NCBI RefSeq assembly: GCF_049116555.1
Contig: NZ_JAGDYT010000001.1
Coordinates: forward strand, 744,001 to 808,000
Direction: 5' to 3'
DNA: 64,000 bases
From: Maricaulis maris_C
GTDB lineage: Bacteria; Pseudomonadota; Alphaproteobacteria; Caulobacterales; Maricaulaceae
Position 1 is the first letter of the stretch; each line of letters starts with the position of its first letter. The notes under the pieces are model-generated. The model was not told the DNA's origin. It did no database searches and worked only from the letters and a program-made list of their open reading frames with translations. A program made the translations under genes and the position numbers. Below, one piece after another: positions 15,726-23,006 of the stretch.

Positions 15726-16394
15726 ATGTCCGATGACAAACTCATTCCCGCCACACCCGATGCCGACGCCTATGCCAAGACGGCTGAGGCCAATGCGGCG
15801 GAGATCTTTGATCGGGATGAGCCCTTTGCCCTGTTTGCCGACTGGCTGACCGAGGCGAAGAAGAAGGAGCCCAATGATGCCAACGCCATGGCTCTGGCGA
15901 CGGCGGATGCGTCCGGCTTGCCGGATGTGCGCATGGTGCTCCTCAAGGATGTCGATCCGGACGGTTTCGTCTTCTACACCAATCTGGAAAGCGGCAAGGG
16001 CGGGCAGTTGTCCGACAATCCCCAGGCAGCGCTGTGCTTTCACTGGAAATCCCTGCGTCGCCAGGTGCGGGTGAGGGGAGCGGTCGAGCCGGTCAGCGCC
16101 GAGGAGGCCGACGCCTATTTCGCCTCGCGGGCCCGTGACAGCCGCATCGGCGCCTGGGCATCGAAACAGTCGCGTCCTCTGGAAAGTCGCTTTGCCCTGG
16201 AAAAGTCGGTCGCCCGCGAGGCGGCCCGTTTCGGGTTGGGCGAGGTGCCGCGGCCGGCGCACTGGTCGGGCTTCCGGATCCGTCCGCTGTCCCTGGAATT
16301 CTGGCGCGACCGGCCCTTCCGCCTGCATGACAGAATGTTCTTCGAGCGGCCCGATTTGGGGTCGACTTGGACCGTGACCCGGTTGTATCCCTGA
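15726..16394 (+). CDS. pdxH: Pyridoxamine/pyridoxine 5'-phosphate oxidase
   Basis: FMN-dependent oxidase forming pyridoxal 5'-phosphate (222 aa). Diagnostic stretches are NAMALATADASGLPDVRMVLLK, FVFYTNLESGKG, FHWKSLRRQVRVRG and the C-terminal signature beginning WSGFRIRPLSLEFW, ending LHDRMFFER. The ATG at 15726 gives normal length; an in-frame ATG at 15654 would add 24 residues overlapping the repeat-rich leader. The following gene begins 5 bp after this stop. Confidence 0.95.
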   Translation: MSDDKLIPATPDADAYAKTAEANAAEIFDRDEPFALFADWLTEAKKKEPNDANAMALATADASGLPDVRMVLLKDVDPDGFVFYTNLESGKGGQLSDNPQAALCFHWKSLRRQVRVRGAVEPVSAEEADAYFASRARDSRIGAWASKQSRPLESRFALEKSVAREAARFGLGEVPRPAHWSGFRIRPLSLEFWRDRPFRLHDRMFFERPDLGSTWTVTRLYP

Positions 16395-16399
16395 CCCCA

Positions 16400-17215
16400 A
16401 TGCCTGAGGGGGCCCGTGTTGTGGACGCTTTGACGAATATTCTGCGGCTGGTGATCCAGACGCTTGGCTGGATCCTGGCCATTCTGGTCGTGGCGACCCC
16501 GCTGTGGTTTCTGGTCGCCGCCTTGGGGACCAAGTTGGGCTTCTGGGGCTATGAGTTCGGCCTCGGCTGGATGACGCTGGAGAGCGGTCCACTGCTGGTT
16601 CTGGCCTGCGCCGTGTCCGGCATGCTGATGGCCATCCTGCTTGTCGCCTATCGTTTCACCGCGCGACGCTGGTTCGGCGTTGTCAGCCTTCCGATCCTGG
16701 CGCTTGTAATCGCCGGGGGCGGTTATGGGGGCCGGGTTGTCTATGACGGCCTGACCGTCAGCCGTCCTTTCCTGCTGGACGTCACGACAGACTGGGTCGA
16801 GCCGCCGCACTTCACACCGGCCTACAGGGCGCGTCGCGGCGGTGCCAATCGGTCACTGGACTATGATCCCGAGACGGCGGCATTGCAGGCAGACCAGTTT
16901 CCTCACATCACAAGCCTGGTGGTCGAGCAGGACCCCAACAGCCTGTTCCGGGAGGCTCTGGTCTATGCCCGTGACCAGGGCTGGCGCATCGGCACCGCCT
17001 CCGACTCGGCCGGCATGTTCGAGGCCGGTGCAGAGGGCTTGATGTATGGCTTCCGCGACGACATCTCGGTGCGGGTGCGAGCGCTGGATGATGGCCGCGC
17101 GCAGATCGACATTCGCTCGCTTGCGCAGCAGCCCGTCCATGATCTCGGCCGCAATGCGCGCCGCGTCGAACAATTCCTGGCCGCGATGAGCGGTGAGGCC
17201 GAGGGCGGAACCTAA
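16400..17215 (+). CDS. DUF1499 family membrane protein
   Basis: A 271-aa protein with three hydrophobic helices in the first 120 residues (around TLGWILAILVVATPLWFLVA, GPLLVLACAVSGMLMAILLV and VVSLPILALVIAGGGY) followed by a soluble DUF1499 domain (WRIGTASDSAGMFEAGAEGLMYGFRDDISVRVR). Family function is unknown. The ATG at 16400 lies just after the pdxH stop; a TTG at 16367 would overlap pdxH and GTG codons at 16418/16421 are also possible. It converges on the metallo-hydrolase gene with a 4-bp overlap of stops. Confidence 0.8.
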   Translation: MPEGARVVDALTNILRLVIQTLGWILAILVVATPLWFLVAALGTKLGFWGYEFGLGWMTLESGPLLVLACAVSGMLMAILLVAYRFTARRWFGVVSLPILALVIAGGGYGGRVVYDGLTVSRPFLLDVTTDWVEPPHFTPAYRARRGGANRSLDYDPETAALQADQFPHITSLVVEQDPNSLFREALVYARDQGWRIGTASDSAGMFEAGAEGLMYGFRDDISVRVRALDDGRAQIDIRSLAQQPVHDLGRNARRVEQFLAAMSGEAEGGT

Positions 17216-18126
17216 GCGGCTTCTGCCAGCTTGAATGTCGCTGCCAGGTCGATCTGGTCAGCCGTGTCGCTGGCGACCTTGCCCAGTTCCACCAGATGGA
17301 TCACGTGTGCCAGTACCGAATGGGCGGCGGCGGGGTGGAGACGTTTGTCGACATCGACATACATCACCTCGACCATCTTGCGGATCGTCGTATGGCCGTC
17401 CGCGAGGCAGGCGAGGATCTGCTCCTCGCGGGCGAGGCGGTGGTCGATATAGGCCTGGACGAAGTCGCGCGGACTCTCCACCGCCGGGCCGTGGGTCGGC
17501 CAGAGACGTGCAAAATCGCGGTCCCGGACTCGCTCAAGCTGGGCCAGATAATCACCCATGTGCCCGTCGGGCGGGCTGATCACGCTCGTCGACCAGGCCA
17601 TCACATGGTCACCGGAGAACAGCGTGTTTTCCTCGTGCAGGGCGTAACAGACATGGTTTGAGGTATGGCCGGGCGTGTGCAGCGCCTCCAGCGTCCAGCC
17701 CTTCCCGTGGAAGGTCTGCTCGTCGACGACCTGGATATCCGGCTGGAAGCCGACATCGTCACCGGCTTCAAGACGCACCTCGCCGCCCACCGGCGCGCTC
17801 TGCTGCGGACCAAAGCCATAGACTTTTGCGCCATGGCGCCGGGCCAGCGGATGGGCCAGGGGCGAATGGTCGAGATGGTGATGGGTGACAAAGACGTGGC
17901 TGACGGTCTCGCCCTCGAGGGCAGCGTCCAGCGCGGCTATGTGGTCCGGGTCGACCGGGCCGGGGTCAATAACGGCGACCGAGCCATGCCCGATGATGTA
18001 AACACCGGTGCCCGTGAAGGTGAAAGGGCCCGGATTGGGCGCGACAACGCGCCGGATCAGGGGCGAGAGTGTATCGCAACGCCCGTACTCGAAGTCGAAA
18101 TCGCGTACAAAAGGGATAGAACTCAT
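17212..18126 (-). CDS. MBL-fold metallo-hydrolase, LACTB2/GloB-like
   Basis: A 304-aa metallo-beta-lactamase fold protein. The binuclear metal motif HxHxDH is in THHHLDHS (His82, His84, Asp86, His87), followed by LHTPGHTSNHVCY and FSGDHVMAWS, which supply further ligands. The C-terminal winged-helix-like part (HTTIRKMVEVMYVDVDKRLHPAAAHSVLAHVIHL) is typical of the LACTB2-like group, some members of which act as nucleases or thioester hydrolases. Its start overlaps the stop of the ATP-grasp-like gene (ATGA), so the two are coupled. Confidence 0.82.
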   Translation of the reverse strand: MSSIPFVRDFDFEYGRCDTLSPLIRRVVAPNPGPFTFTGTGVYIIGHGSVAVIDPGPVDPDHIAALDAALEGETVSHVFVTHHHLDHSPLAHPLARRHGAKVYGFGPQQSAPVGGEVRLEAGDDVGFQPDIQVVDEQTFHGKGWTLEALHTPGHTSNHVCYALHEENTLFSGDHVMAWSTSVISPPDGHMGDYLAQLERVRDRDFARLWPTHGPAVESPRDFVQAYIDHRLAREEQILACLADGHTTIRKMVEVMYVDVDKRLHPAAAHSVLAHVIHLVELGKVASDTADQIDLAATFKLAEAA

Positions 18127-19070
18127 GGTGTGTGCTTGGACGGTTCCGGTTTGGGGTGGCCGAGGAATTCCAGGAAAGCTGCGGCCAGCCGCTTGGTGAC
18201 TTTGATCTTGTCATCCAACTGCATCGCGACCGGTGGACCCATATCAGTTTTGTTCACATCCACGACATAGAGGCGCCCGTCGTCACGATTGCGGAGCACA
18301 TCGAGCCCACCCCAGTCCAGGCCCATGGCCCGTGTGAAGGCGGCCAGCTGGGCCTTTTCCTCGGCGGAGAAGACATCGTCGGTTTCCGCGCACTCGATCT
18401 CGTCATTGGAGTTTGAGAACCGGGAGTCGATCTTGCGGCGCTTGCGGATGACCAGCGGGATATGCCCGTCCATTGTGGGGCAGCGCAAGTCTTCCACCAT
18501 CCCGCCCGGCGCGGTGTTGTCGATTACCCGCTGATAGACACGGCCGACGCGCGGAGCCGCGATCGGTCCGTGAACGATGCGGCCGTCATGGGCGCCATTG
18601 AGTTCGGACTTCTCGACCATTGGGCCGGACCAGCTGGTCGGATCGACGGCCAGCGAATACCCGAAGGACTGCTCGAAGACGGCGGCGACATGGCTCTTCT
18701 CGATGCTCTGGCAGTCACGATTGATCACGCGCGCATCGGGGGGGACATTGCAGGGGCGGCAGGTGGTCGAGTCATCAAACACGAAAACTGCGTCGGCCTC
18801 GCCGGGATGGGCAGCGATGCGGGCGCCGGCGGCGTGCAGCACCGACCAGATCAAATACCAGGGACGCGGGCGGTCGGGCGCAAACCATATCTTTGGCCCA
18901 TCCTGGGACGCAGATTTGATCCGCCAGCCTTCAACCACGAAATAAAACGGAAACCAGGACAGGACTTCGCCAATCAGTCCCAGTTTGAGAGGAAGACGGG
19001 CACCCGTCTTCTTGACGGTAACAATACCGTCCTGGAACTCGAAATCTCGCCACCACAGCGCACTGTGCAT
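18123..19070 (-). CDS. Uncharacterised ATP-grasp-like protein
   Basis: A 315-aa protein. Its C-terminal part LDWGGLDVLRNRDDGRLYVVDVNKTDMGPP resembles the metal/ATP-binding end of ATP-grasp ligases, where an acidic residue on one strand and Asn in DVN coordinate magnesium. The N-terminus carries an aromatic-rich WYLIWSVLHAAGARI segment, and an internal CRPCNVPPDARVINRDC stretch has three cysteines. I do not recognise a named family. It precedes and overlaps the MBL-fold gene, suggesting a two-gene operon reading leftwards. Confidence 0.6.
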   Translation of the reverse strand: MHSALWWRDFEFQDGIVTVKKTGARLPLKLGLIGEVLSWFPFYFVVEGWRIKSASQDGPKIWFAPDRPRPWYLIWSVLHAAGARIAAHPGEADAVFVFDDSTTCRPCNVPPDARVINRDCQSIEKSHVAAVFEQSFGYSLAVDPTSWSGPMVEKSELNGAHDGRIVHGPIAAPRVGRVYQRVIDNTAPGGMVEDLRCPTMDGHIPLVIRKRRKIDSRFSNSNDEIECAETDDVFSAEEKAQLAAFTRAMGLDWGGLDVLRNRDDGRLYVVDVNKTDMGPPVAMQLDDKIKVTKRLAAAFLEFLGHPKPEPSKHTP

Positions 19071-19199
19071 GGATTGGCCTTTCTACGTCGGAACTGCGCG
19101 CATCCTAGGCATTCGCCGGACACTTGCAATTCACTCCGGGTCACGGACGGCGCGGTTTTTGCGTGACCAGGACGAAAGCCGTGATCACGGGAGGGGAAT

Positions 19200-19379
19200 G
19201 TGAACGCCGGTCGATTTCTAGGCAAGCGCATCTTGCGGCTGGGCTGGCTCGTGCTCGCACTGATGATGGCGCAGATTTTTATCAGTACGGCGACACCTGA
19301 GCCTACACGGTCGCGGACGGCCCCCCTGCCACCGCCGCTTGCTCAGGATGCTGCATTACAGCAACAGAGCCTTCATTGA
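19200..19379 (+). CDS. Small membrane protein (59 aa), unrecognised
   Basis: A GTG start at 19200 is preceded by the strong ribosome site GGGAGGGGA. The product has a basic N-terminus, one hydrophobic helix (LGWLVLALMMAQIFIST) and a Pro/Ala/Gln-rich tail (APLPPPLAQDAALQQQ). It lies 53 bp upstream of the oligopeptide permease gene on the same strand, so it may be the first cistron of that operon. No family recognised; a periplasmic tail is inferred from the positive-inside rule. Confidence 0.55.
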   Translation: MNAGRFLGKRILRLGWLVLALMMAQIFISTATPEPTRSRTAPLPPPLAQDAALQQQSLH

Positions 19380-19432
19380 CATCAGCCGCCTCGCATTGAA
19401 ACTGCGCGAACCTTGGACTGAGCCGAACCTTC

Positions 19433-20368
19433 ATGCTTGGATTTGTACTCAGGCGCTTCAGTGTCGCCATCCCGACCATCTTGGTGATCATTACGGTCGC
19501 CTTTTTCATGATGCGAGTCGCCCCGGGCGGACCGTTCGATCTCGAACGTCCGATGCCGGAAGAGACGCGTCAGGTGATCCTGGCCAGCTATGGCCTCGAT
19601 AAGCCTCTGATCTTTCAGTATTTCGACTATATGGGGAACCTCTTCCAGGGGGATCTCGGACCGTCGCTGAAACTGCGCGACAAGGATGTCGCCGAGATCA
19701 TCGCCGAGGGGTTTCCGGTCTCTGCGACCATCGGACTCTTCTCCATGCTGCTGGCCATCGGCCTGGGCTCATTGCTCGGGTCCATCGCGGCCCTGCGACA
19801 GAATTCCGGGACTGATTTCTCGGTGATGACCTTTGCCATGGTCGGGATATCCATCCCGCCCTTTGTGATGGGTCCGATTCTGGCGCTGGTCTTCGGTCTC
19901 TATCTGGGACTGGTCCCGACCGGCGGCCTTGATCCGCGCTATGGCATGACGCCGGATCGTCTGATCCTGCCGGTGATCACGCTGGCCCTGCCGCAGATCG
20001 CCATCATCGCCCGCCTGATGCGCGCCTCGATGATCGAGGTTGTCCGCTCCAACTATATCCGCACCGCTCGGGCCAAGGGCCTGTCGGCGCCGGCGGTGAT
20101 CATCCGCCACGCCCTGCGCTCGGCCATCCTGCCGCTGGTCTCCTACCTCGGACCGGCCTCGGCGGCGGTGATTTCCGGGTCTCTGGTAATCGAGCGGGTC
20201 TTCCAGCTGCCGGGGATCGGCAAGCATTTCGTCGATGCCGCCCTGCAGCGCGACTACACCGTCGTGATGGGCGTGGTCATCGTCTATGCGACGCTGATCA
20301 TCGTCCTCAACCTGTTGGCCGACCTTCTCTACGGCGTTCTCAATCCGAAGGTGAAGTACGAGTCATGA
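19433..20368 (+). CDS. oppB: Peptide ABC transporter permease, OppB/DppB-like
   Basis: A 311-aa inner-membrane permease with six hydrophobic segments. It starts MLGFVLRRFSVAIPTILVIITVAFFMMR, the OppB-type N-terminus, followed by the PGGPFD pattern. The EAA loop that docks the ATPase reads YIRTARAKGLSAPAVIIRHA. It partners with the OppC-like gene, which overlaps its stop by 4 nt, and probably with the binding protein at 23007. No OppD/OppF ATPase is encoded in the window. Confidence 0.9.
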   Translation: MLGFVLRRFSVAIPTILVIITVAFFMMRVAPGGPFDLERPMPEETRQVILASYGLDKPLIFQYFDYMGNLFQGDLGPSLKLRDKDVAEIIAEGFPVSATIGLFSMLLAIGLGSLLGSIAALRQNSGTDFSVMTFAMVGISIPPFVMGPILALVFGLYLGLVPTGGLDPRYGMTPDRLILPVITLALPQIAIIARLMRASMIEVVRSNYIRTARAKGLSAPAVIIRHALRSAILPLVSYLGPASAAVISGSLVIERVFQLPGIGKHFVDAALQRDYTVVMGVVIVYATLIIVLNLLADLLYGVLNPKVKYES

Positions 20369-21270
20369 CGATGCTTACCACGCCGCAGGAAAAGGCCGAG
20401 CTGCTCGAGAAGGCCGCCGTCCAGGGCCGGTCGCTCTGGGACGATGCGCGCGCCCGCCTGATGCGCAATCGGGCCGCGGTCGCCTCGATGATTATCCTGG
20501 GTATGCTGGTTTTCCTGGCCACGATCGGTCAGCTCCTCTGGGTGCATGATTACGACACGATCTATCGCGACCGCGTCTGGATCCCACCGACGCTGGAAAA
20601 CTGGCATCTCCTGGGCACGGACGCGCAGGGCCGCGACATGGTCGCGCGTGTTCTGGTCGGTTTGCGCGTGTCACTGATGGTCGGTGTCGTGGCCACCTTC
20701 GTCTCCCTCGTAATCGGGGTGACCTGGGGCGCGACGGCCGGTTTCATCGGCGGCAGGGTCGATCAGGCCATGATGCGCTTTGTTGATATCCTTTATTCGC
20801 TGCCCTTCATCTTCTTCGTCATCATTTTGATGGTCACCTTCGGGCGCAATATCGTCCTGATCTTTGTCGCCATCGGCGCGGTCGAATGGCTGACCATGGC
20901 CCGCATCGTGCGCGGCCAGACGATCGCCCTGAAAGGCATGGAATTCGTCGAAGCCGCCCATGCCGCCGGCGTGTCGCGGACCAAGATCATCCAGCGCCAC
21001 ATCATTCCCAATGTGCTCGGCCCGGTGGTGGTCTATGTCACGCTGATGATCCCGGTCGTCATCCTGGCGGAAAGCTTCCTGTCCTTCCTCGGCCTGGGTG
21101 TGCAGGAGCCGCTGACCTCGCTGGGTCGCCTGATTTCGGCCGGTGCCCAGGACATGGAACCGGCGCCCTGGACGCTGATCGGGCCCGCCGTGACGATGAT
21201 GGTGACGCTTTTCTGCCTCAACTTCATCGGTGACGGTCTGCGCGACGCGATCGATCCGAAGGATCGGTAG
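20365..21270 (+). CDS. oppC: Peptide ABC transporter permease, OppC/DppC-like
   Basis: A 301-aa permease starting ATGA within the oppB stop. The cytosolic N-terminus precedes the first helix (AVASMIILGMLVFLATIGQLLW), and the substrate-gate region contains the OppC hallmark LLGTDAQGRDMVARVLVGLRVSL. The EAA loop is FVEAAHAAGVSRTKIIQRHIIPN. It forms the second half of the translocation channel with OppB. A strong terminator follows 21 bp after the stop, closing the unit before the two minus-strand genes. Confidence 0.92.
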   Translation: MTMLTTPQEKAELLEKAAVQGRSLWDDARARLMRNRAAVASMIILGMLVFLATIGQLLWVHDYDTIYRDRVWIPPTLENWHLLGTDAQGRDMVARVLVGLRVSLMVGVVATFVSLVIGVTWGATAGFIGGRVDQAMMRFVDILYSLPFIFFVIILMVTFGRNIVLIFVAIGAVEWLTMARIVRGQTIALKGMEFVEAAHAAGVSRTKIIQRHIIPNVLGPVVVYVTLMIPVVILAESFLSFLGLGVQEPLTSLGRLISAGAQDMEPAPWTLIGPAVTMMVTLFCLNFIGDGLRDAIDPKDR

Positions 21271-21291
21271 GCGCGCCGGACACGCGATAGC

Positions 21292-21326
21292 AAGGGGCCG
21301 TCGGAGTGATCCGGTGGCCCTTTTGT
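21292..21326 (+). terminator. Intrinsic terminator of the oppBC unit
   Basis: An 11-bp stem (21295-21305 with 21310-21320, two G-T wobbles) capped by a GTGA tetraloop is followed by TTTTGT. It starts 21 bp after the oppC stop. Its sequence nearly matches, in inverted orientation, the terminator at 21432-21464. Confidence 0.88.
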
Positions 21327-21346
21327 CTGTCCGCATGCCCCTCATT

Positions 21347-21407
21347 GTCATCCCTGATGGAGGCCCCGCGCTGCGTCCGGCCTTTGCCGGCATGCCGCTG
21401 GGATGAC
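21347..21407. repeat. Dispersed GTCATCCC...GGGATGAC element (copy A3, short)
   Basis: A 61-bp imperfect palindrome placed between two convergent terminators. The ends GTCATCCC (21347-21354) and GGGATGAC (21400-21407) match the other A-family copies, and the inner CGTCCGGCCTTTGCCGGCAT forms a small hairpin. Confidence 0.7.
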
Positions 21408-21431
21408 AGGCGAGGGAATGGGCCGACAAAC

Positions 21432-21464
21432 AGAAAAGGCCGCCGGATCGCTCCGACGGCCTTT
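21432..21464 (-). terminator. Intrinsic terminator for the minus-strand secreted-protein genes
   Basis: Arms 21435-21447 and 21452-21464 pair with one internal mismatch around a TCGC loop; on the minus strand the stem is followed by TTTTCTGTTT. It lies 22 bp beyond the stop at 21487. Confidence 0.88.
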
Positions 21465-21486
21465 CATCGTGTCCGGCGTGCTCGCC

Positions 21487-22257
21487 CTAGCGCTGGCGTT
21501 CGACGCGAATGGCGCGGCCTGAGCCGTTGACGCGCAGGAGATAGCTGGTCATGGCGGCGCGGCGGATCTCTGCCGTGTGCCCTTCGCCGCGCGGCATCCG
21601 CACGCGGGTCGTGTCGGTCTGGCGCCAGACCTGACCATTGGTCATGTAGAAAACAGTCGTGTTGTAGCCGACCGTACGGGTGCGCTCGATCTCCATCTCG
21701 ACCCGGAAAACATCGCCATCATCGTCGCGCTCGAGAATGGCGACTGTGGTTTCCGCGGTCCCGGCATTCCCCGCCGCGGCGGCCGTCGACGCGGTCGGGG
21801 CGGAAGCCGGAGCAGGCGCCGGAGCTGGGGCCGAAGCGGGAGCCGGGCTCATTGCCGGAACCGGTGCCGTCGCATCAGCTGTCGCCGCCGGGGCCTGATC
21901 AGTCATGTCGACCGTGTTGGACGCGCCTTCGAGGGCGTCGTGCTGGCGGTCTGCGGCGGCGAGCGCGAGGCGCGGCAGGCGCAGGCGCGGCAGGGACGGC
22001 ATCGAGAAGCCGAAACTGTCCCCCTCCACTGCGGCGACATCACTGCGCGTGACGGTCATCAACTCGCCGCTCTGACGATCACCGGCCAGGCGCTCTGCAG
22101 CGGAGTCGAAACAGGCGAGGCGGGCGGCTGTTTCGGTAATGCCACGGCAGGCGAGGATACCGTCCACGGCGTCGTCATCCTGTCGGGCGAAGGCGCTGGC
22201 CGGCAGGGCCGTGGTAAGAAGGAGCGCGGCGATCACCGCATGGCGTGAGACTGTCAT
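21487..22257 (-). CDS. Secreted protein of unknown function, paralogue of the upstream gene
   Basis: A 256-aa exported protein: signal peptide MTVSRHAVIAALLLTTALPASAFA, then a cysteine-pair motif CRGITETAARLACFDSAAERL seen in a number of small secreted proteobacterial proteins. A low-complexity Ala/Pro linker of about 50 residues separates this from a C-terminal domain with FYMTNGQVWRQTDTTRVRMPR. The same two conserved blocks occur in the neighbour at 22273, so the pair arose by tandem duplication and this copy gained the linker. The function is unknown. Confidence 0.75.
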   Translation of the reverse strand: MTVSRHAVIAALLLTTALPASAFARQDDDAVDGILACRGITETAARLACFDSAAERLAGDRQSGELMTVTRSDVAAVEGDSFGFSMPSLPRLRLPRLALAAADRQHDALEGASNTVDMTDQAPAATADATAPVPAMSPAPASAPAPAPAPASAPTASTAAAAGNAGTAETTVAILERDDDGDVFRVEMEIERTRTVGYNTTVFYMTNGQVWRQTDTTRVRMPRGEGHTAEIRRAAMTSYLLRVNGSGRAIRVERQR

Positions 22258-22272
22258 GAGACCCTCGATTGA

Positions 22273-22875
22273 TTACTCGACACGTTCGGCCCGGAAACGG
22301 CGTCCACCATTGTCCAGGCGCATGAAATGGGAGCCCAGGGCCCCGTTTGAGATGGTCACCGTATAGTCGCTGTGGGCGCGTGAACGCGACAGCTGGACAT
22401 AGGTATTGTCGGTCTGGCGCCAGACCTGGCCATTGGCCAGGCGGATAATCTTCTCACCGGACCGGTTCTCGGAAATCTCGACCACGGCGAGGCCTTCAAT
22501 GCTTTCGATCTGGCCGTCATCATCGCGATTGATCACACGTTGAGGCGAGGCCTCGGTGGCCTCCAGCTCGGCCAGCTCGGCATCCTCTCCCCCACCAGGC
22601 AGGGACAGGCCGGGAAGGCGCAATTGCGGAATCGAGAGCCCGTAGGTGGCTTCCTCGGCCGCTTCGATCTGCTCCCGGTCGACGGCGACAATCTCCCCGC
22701 TCTCGGTTTCACTGCGCAGCGCATCGACAGCGGCATCCAGGCAGGCCAGCCGGGCGCTGTCATCGGCGATGTCACGGCAGGTGAAGAGCGGGTCCAGCGG
22801 CGAGTCGCCCGACTGCGCGAGGGCAGGGGCGGCGATCAGGCAGGCTGGGAGAAGTATCAGTAATCGTGCGTTCAT
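22273..22875 (-). CDS. Secreted protein of unknown function, paralogue of the downstream gene
   Basis: A 200-aa exported protein: signal peptide MNARLLILLPACLIAAPALA, then CRDIADDSARLACLDAAVDAL and, in the C-terminal half, RLANGQVWRQTDNTYVQLSRSR. Both blocks align with the paralogue 15 bp downstream, but the Ala/Pro linker is missing. The ATG at 22875 is preferred over a GTG at 22881. It is transcribed divergently from the peptide-binding protein, from a 131-bp shared region that contains a perfect dyad. Confidence 0.75.
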   Translation of the reverse strand: MNARLLILLPACLIAAPALAQSGDSPLDPLFTCRDIADDSARLACLDAAVDALRSETESGEIVAVDREQIEAAEEATYGLSIPQLRLPGLSLPGGGEDAELAELEATEASPQRVINRDDDGQIESIEGLAVVEISENRSGEKIIRLANGQVWRQTDNTYVQLSRSRAHSDYTVTISNGALGSHFMRLDNGGRRFRAERVE

Positions 22876-22944
22876 GGTCACTCGTGTAAATCTCGTTGCT
22901 TGTTCGACTATGCGCGACCGGTCGGCCAGTGTCGACCGGCCGAT

Positions 22945-22963
22945 GATGTTCAGCTAGAACATC
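22945..22963. promoter_or_regulatory. Perfect 7-bp dyad in a divergent promoter region, candidate operator
   Basis: GATGTTC (22945-22951) and GAACATC (22957-22963) flank AGCTA. The site is 44 bp upstream of the binding-protein start and 70 bp from the divergent secreted-protein start. A nearby CGGTCG/CGACCG pair adds symmetry. This position suits a repressor site controlling both directions; no regulator is identified. Confidence 0.4.
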
Positions 22964-23006
22964 GACAACTGACTCGTCGTGTTGCTTCGGAGGGGAGACC
23001 GAAACC

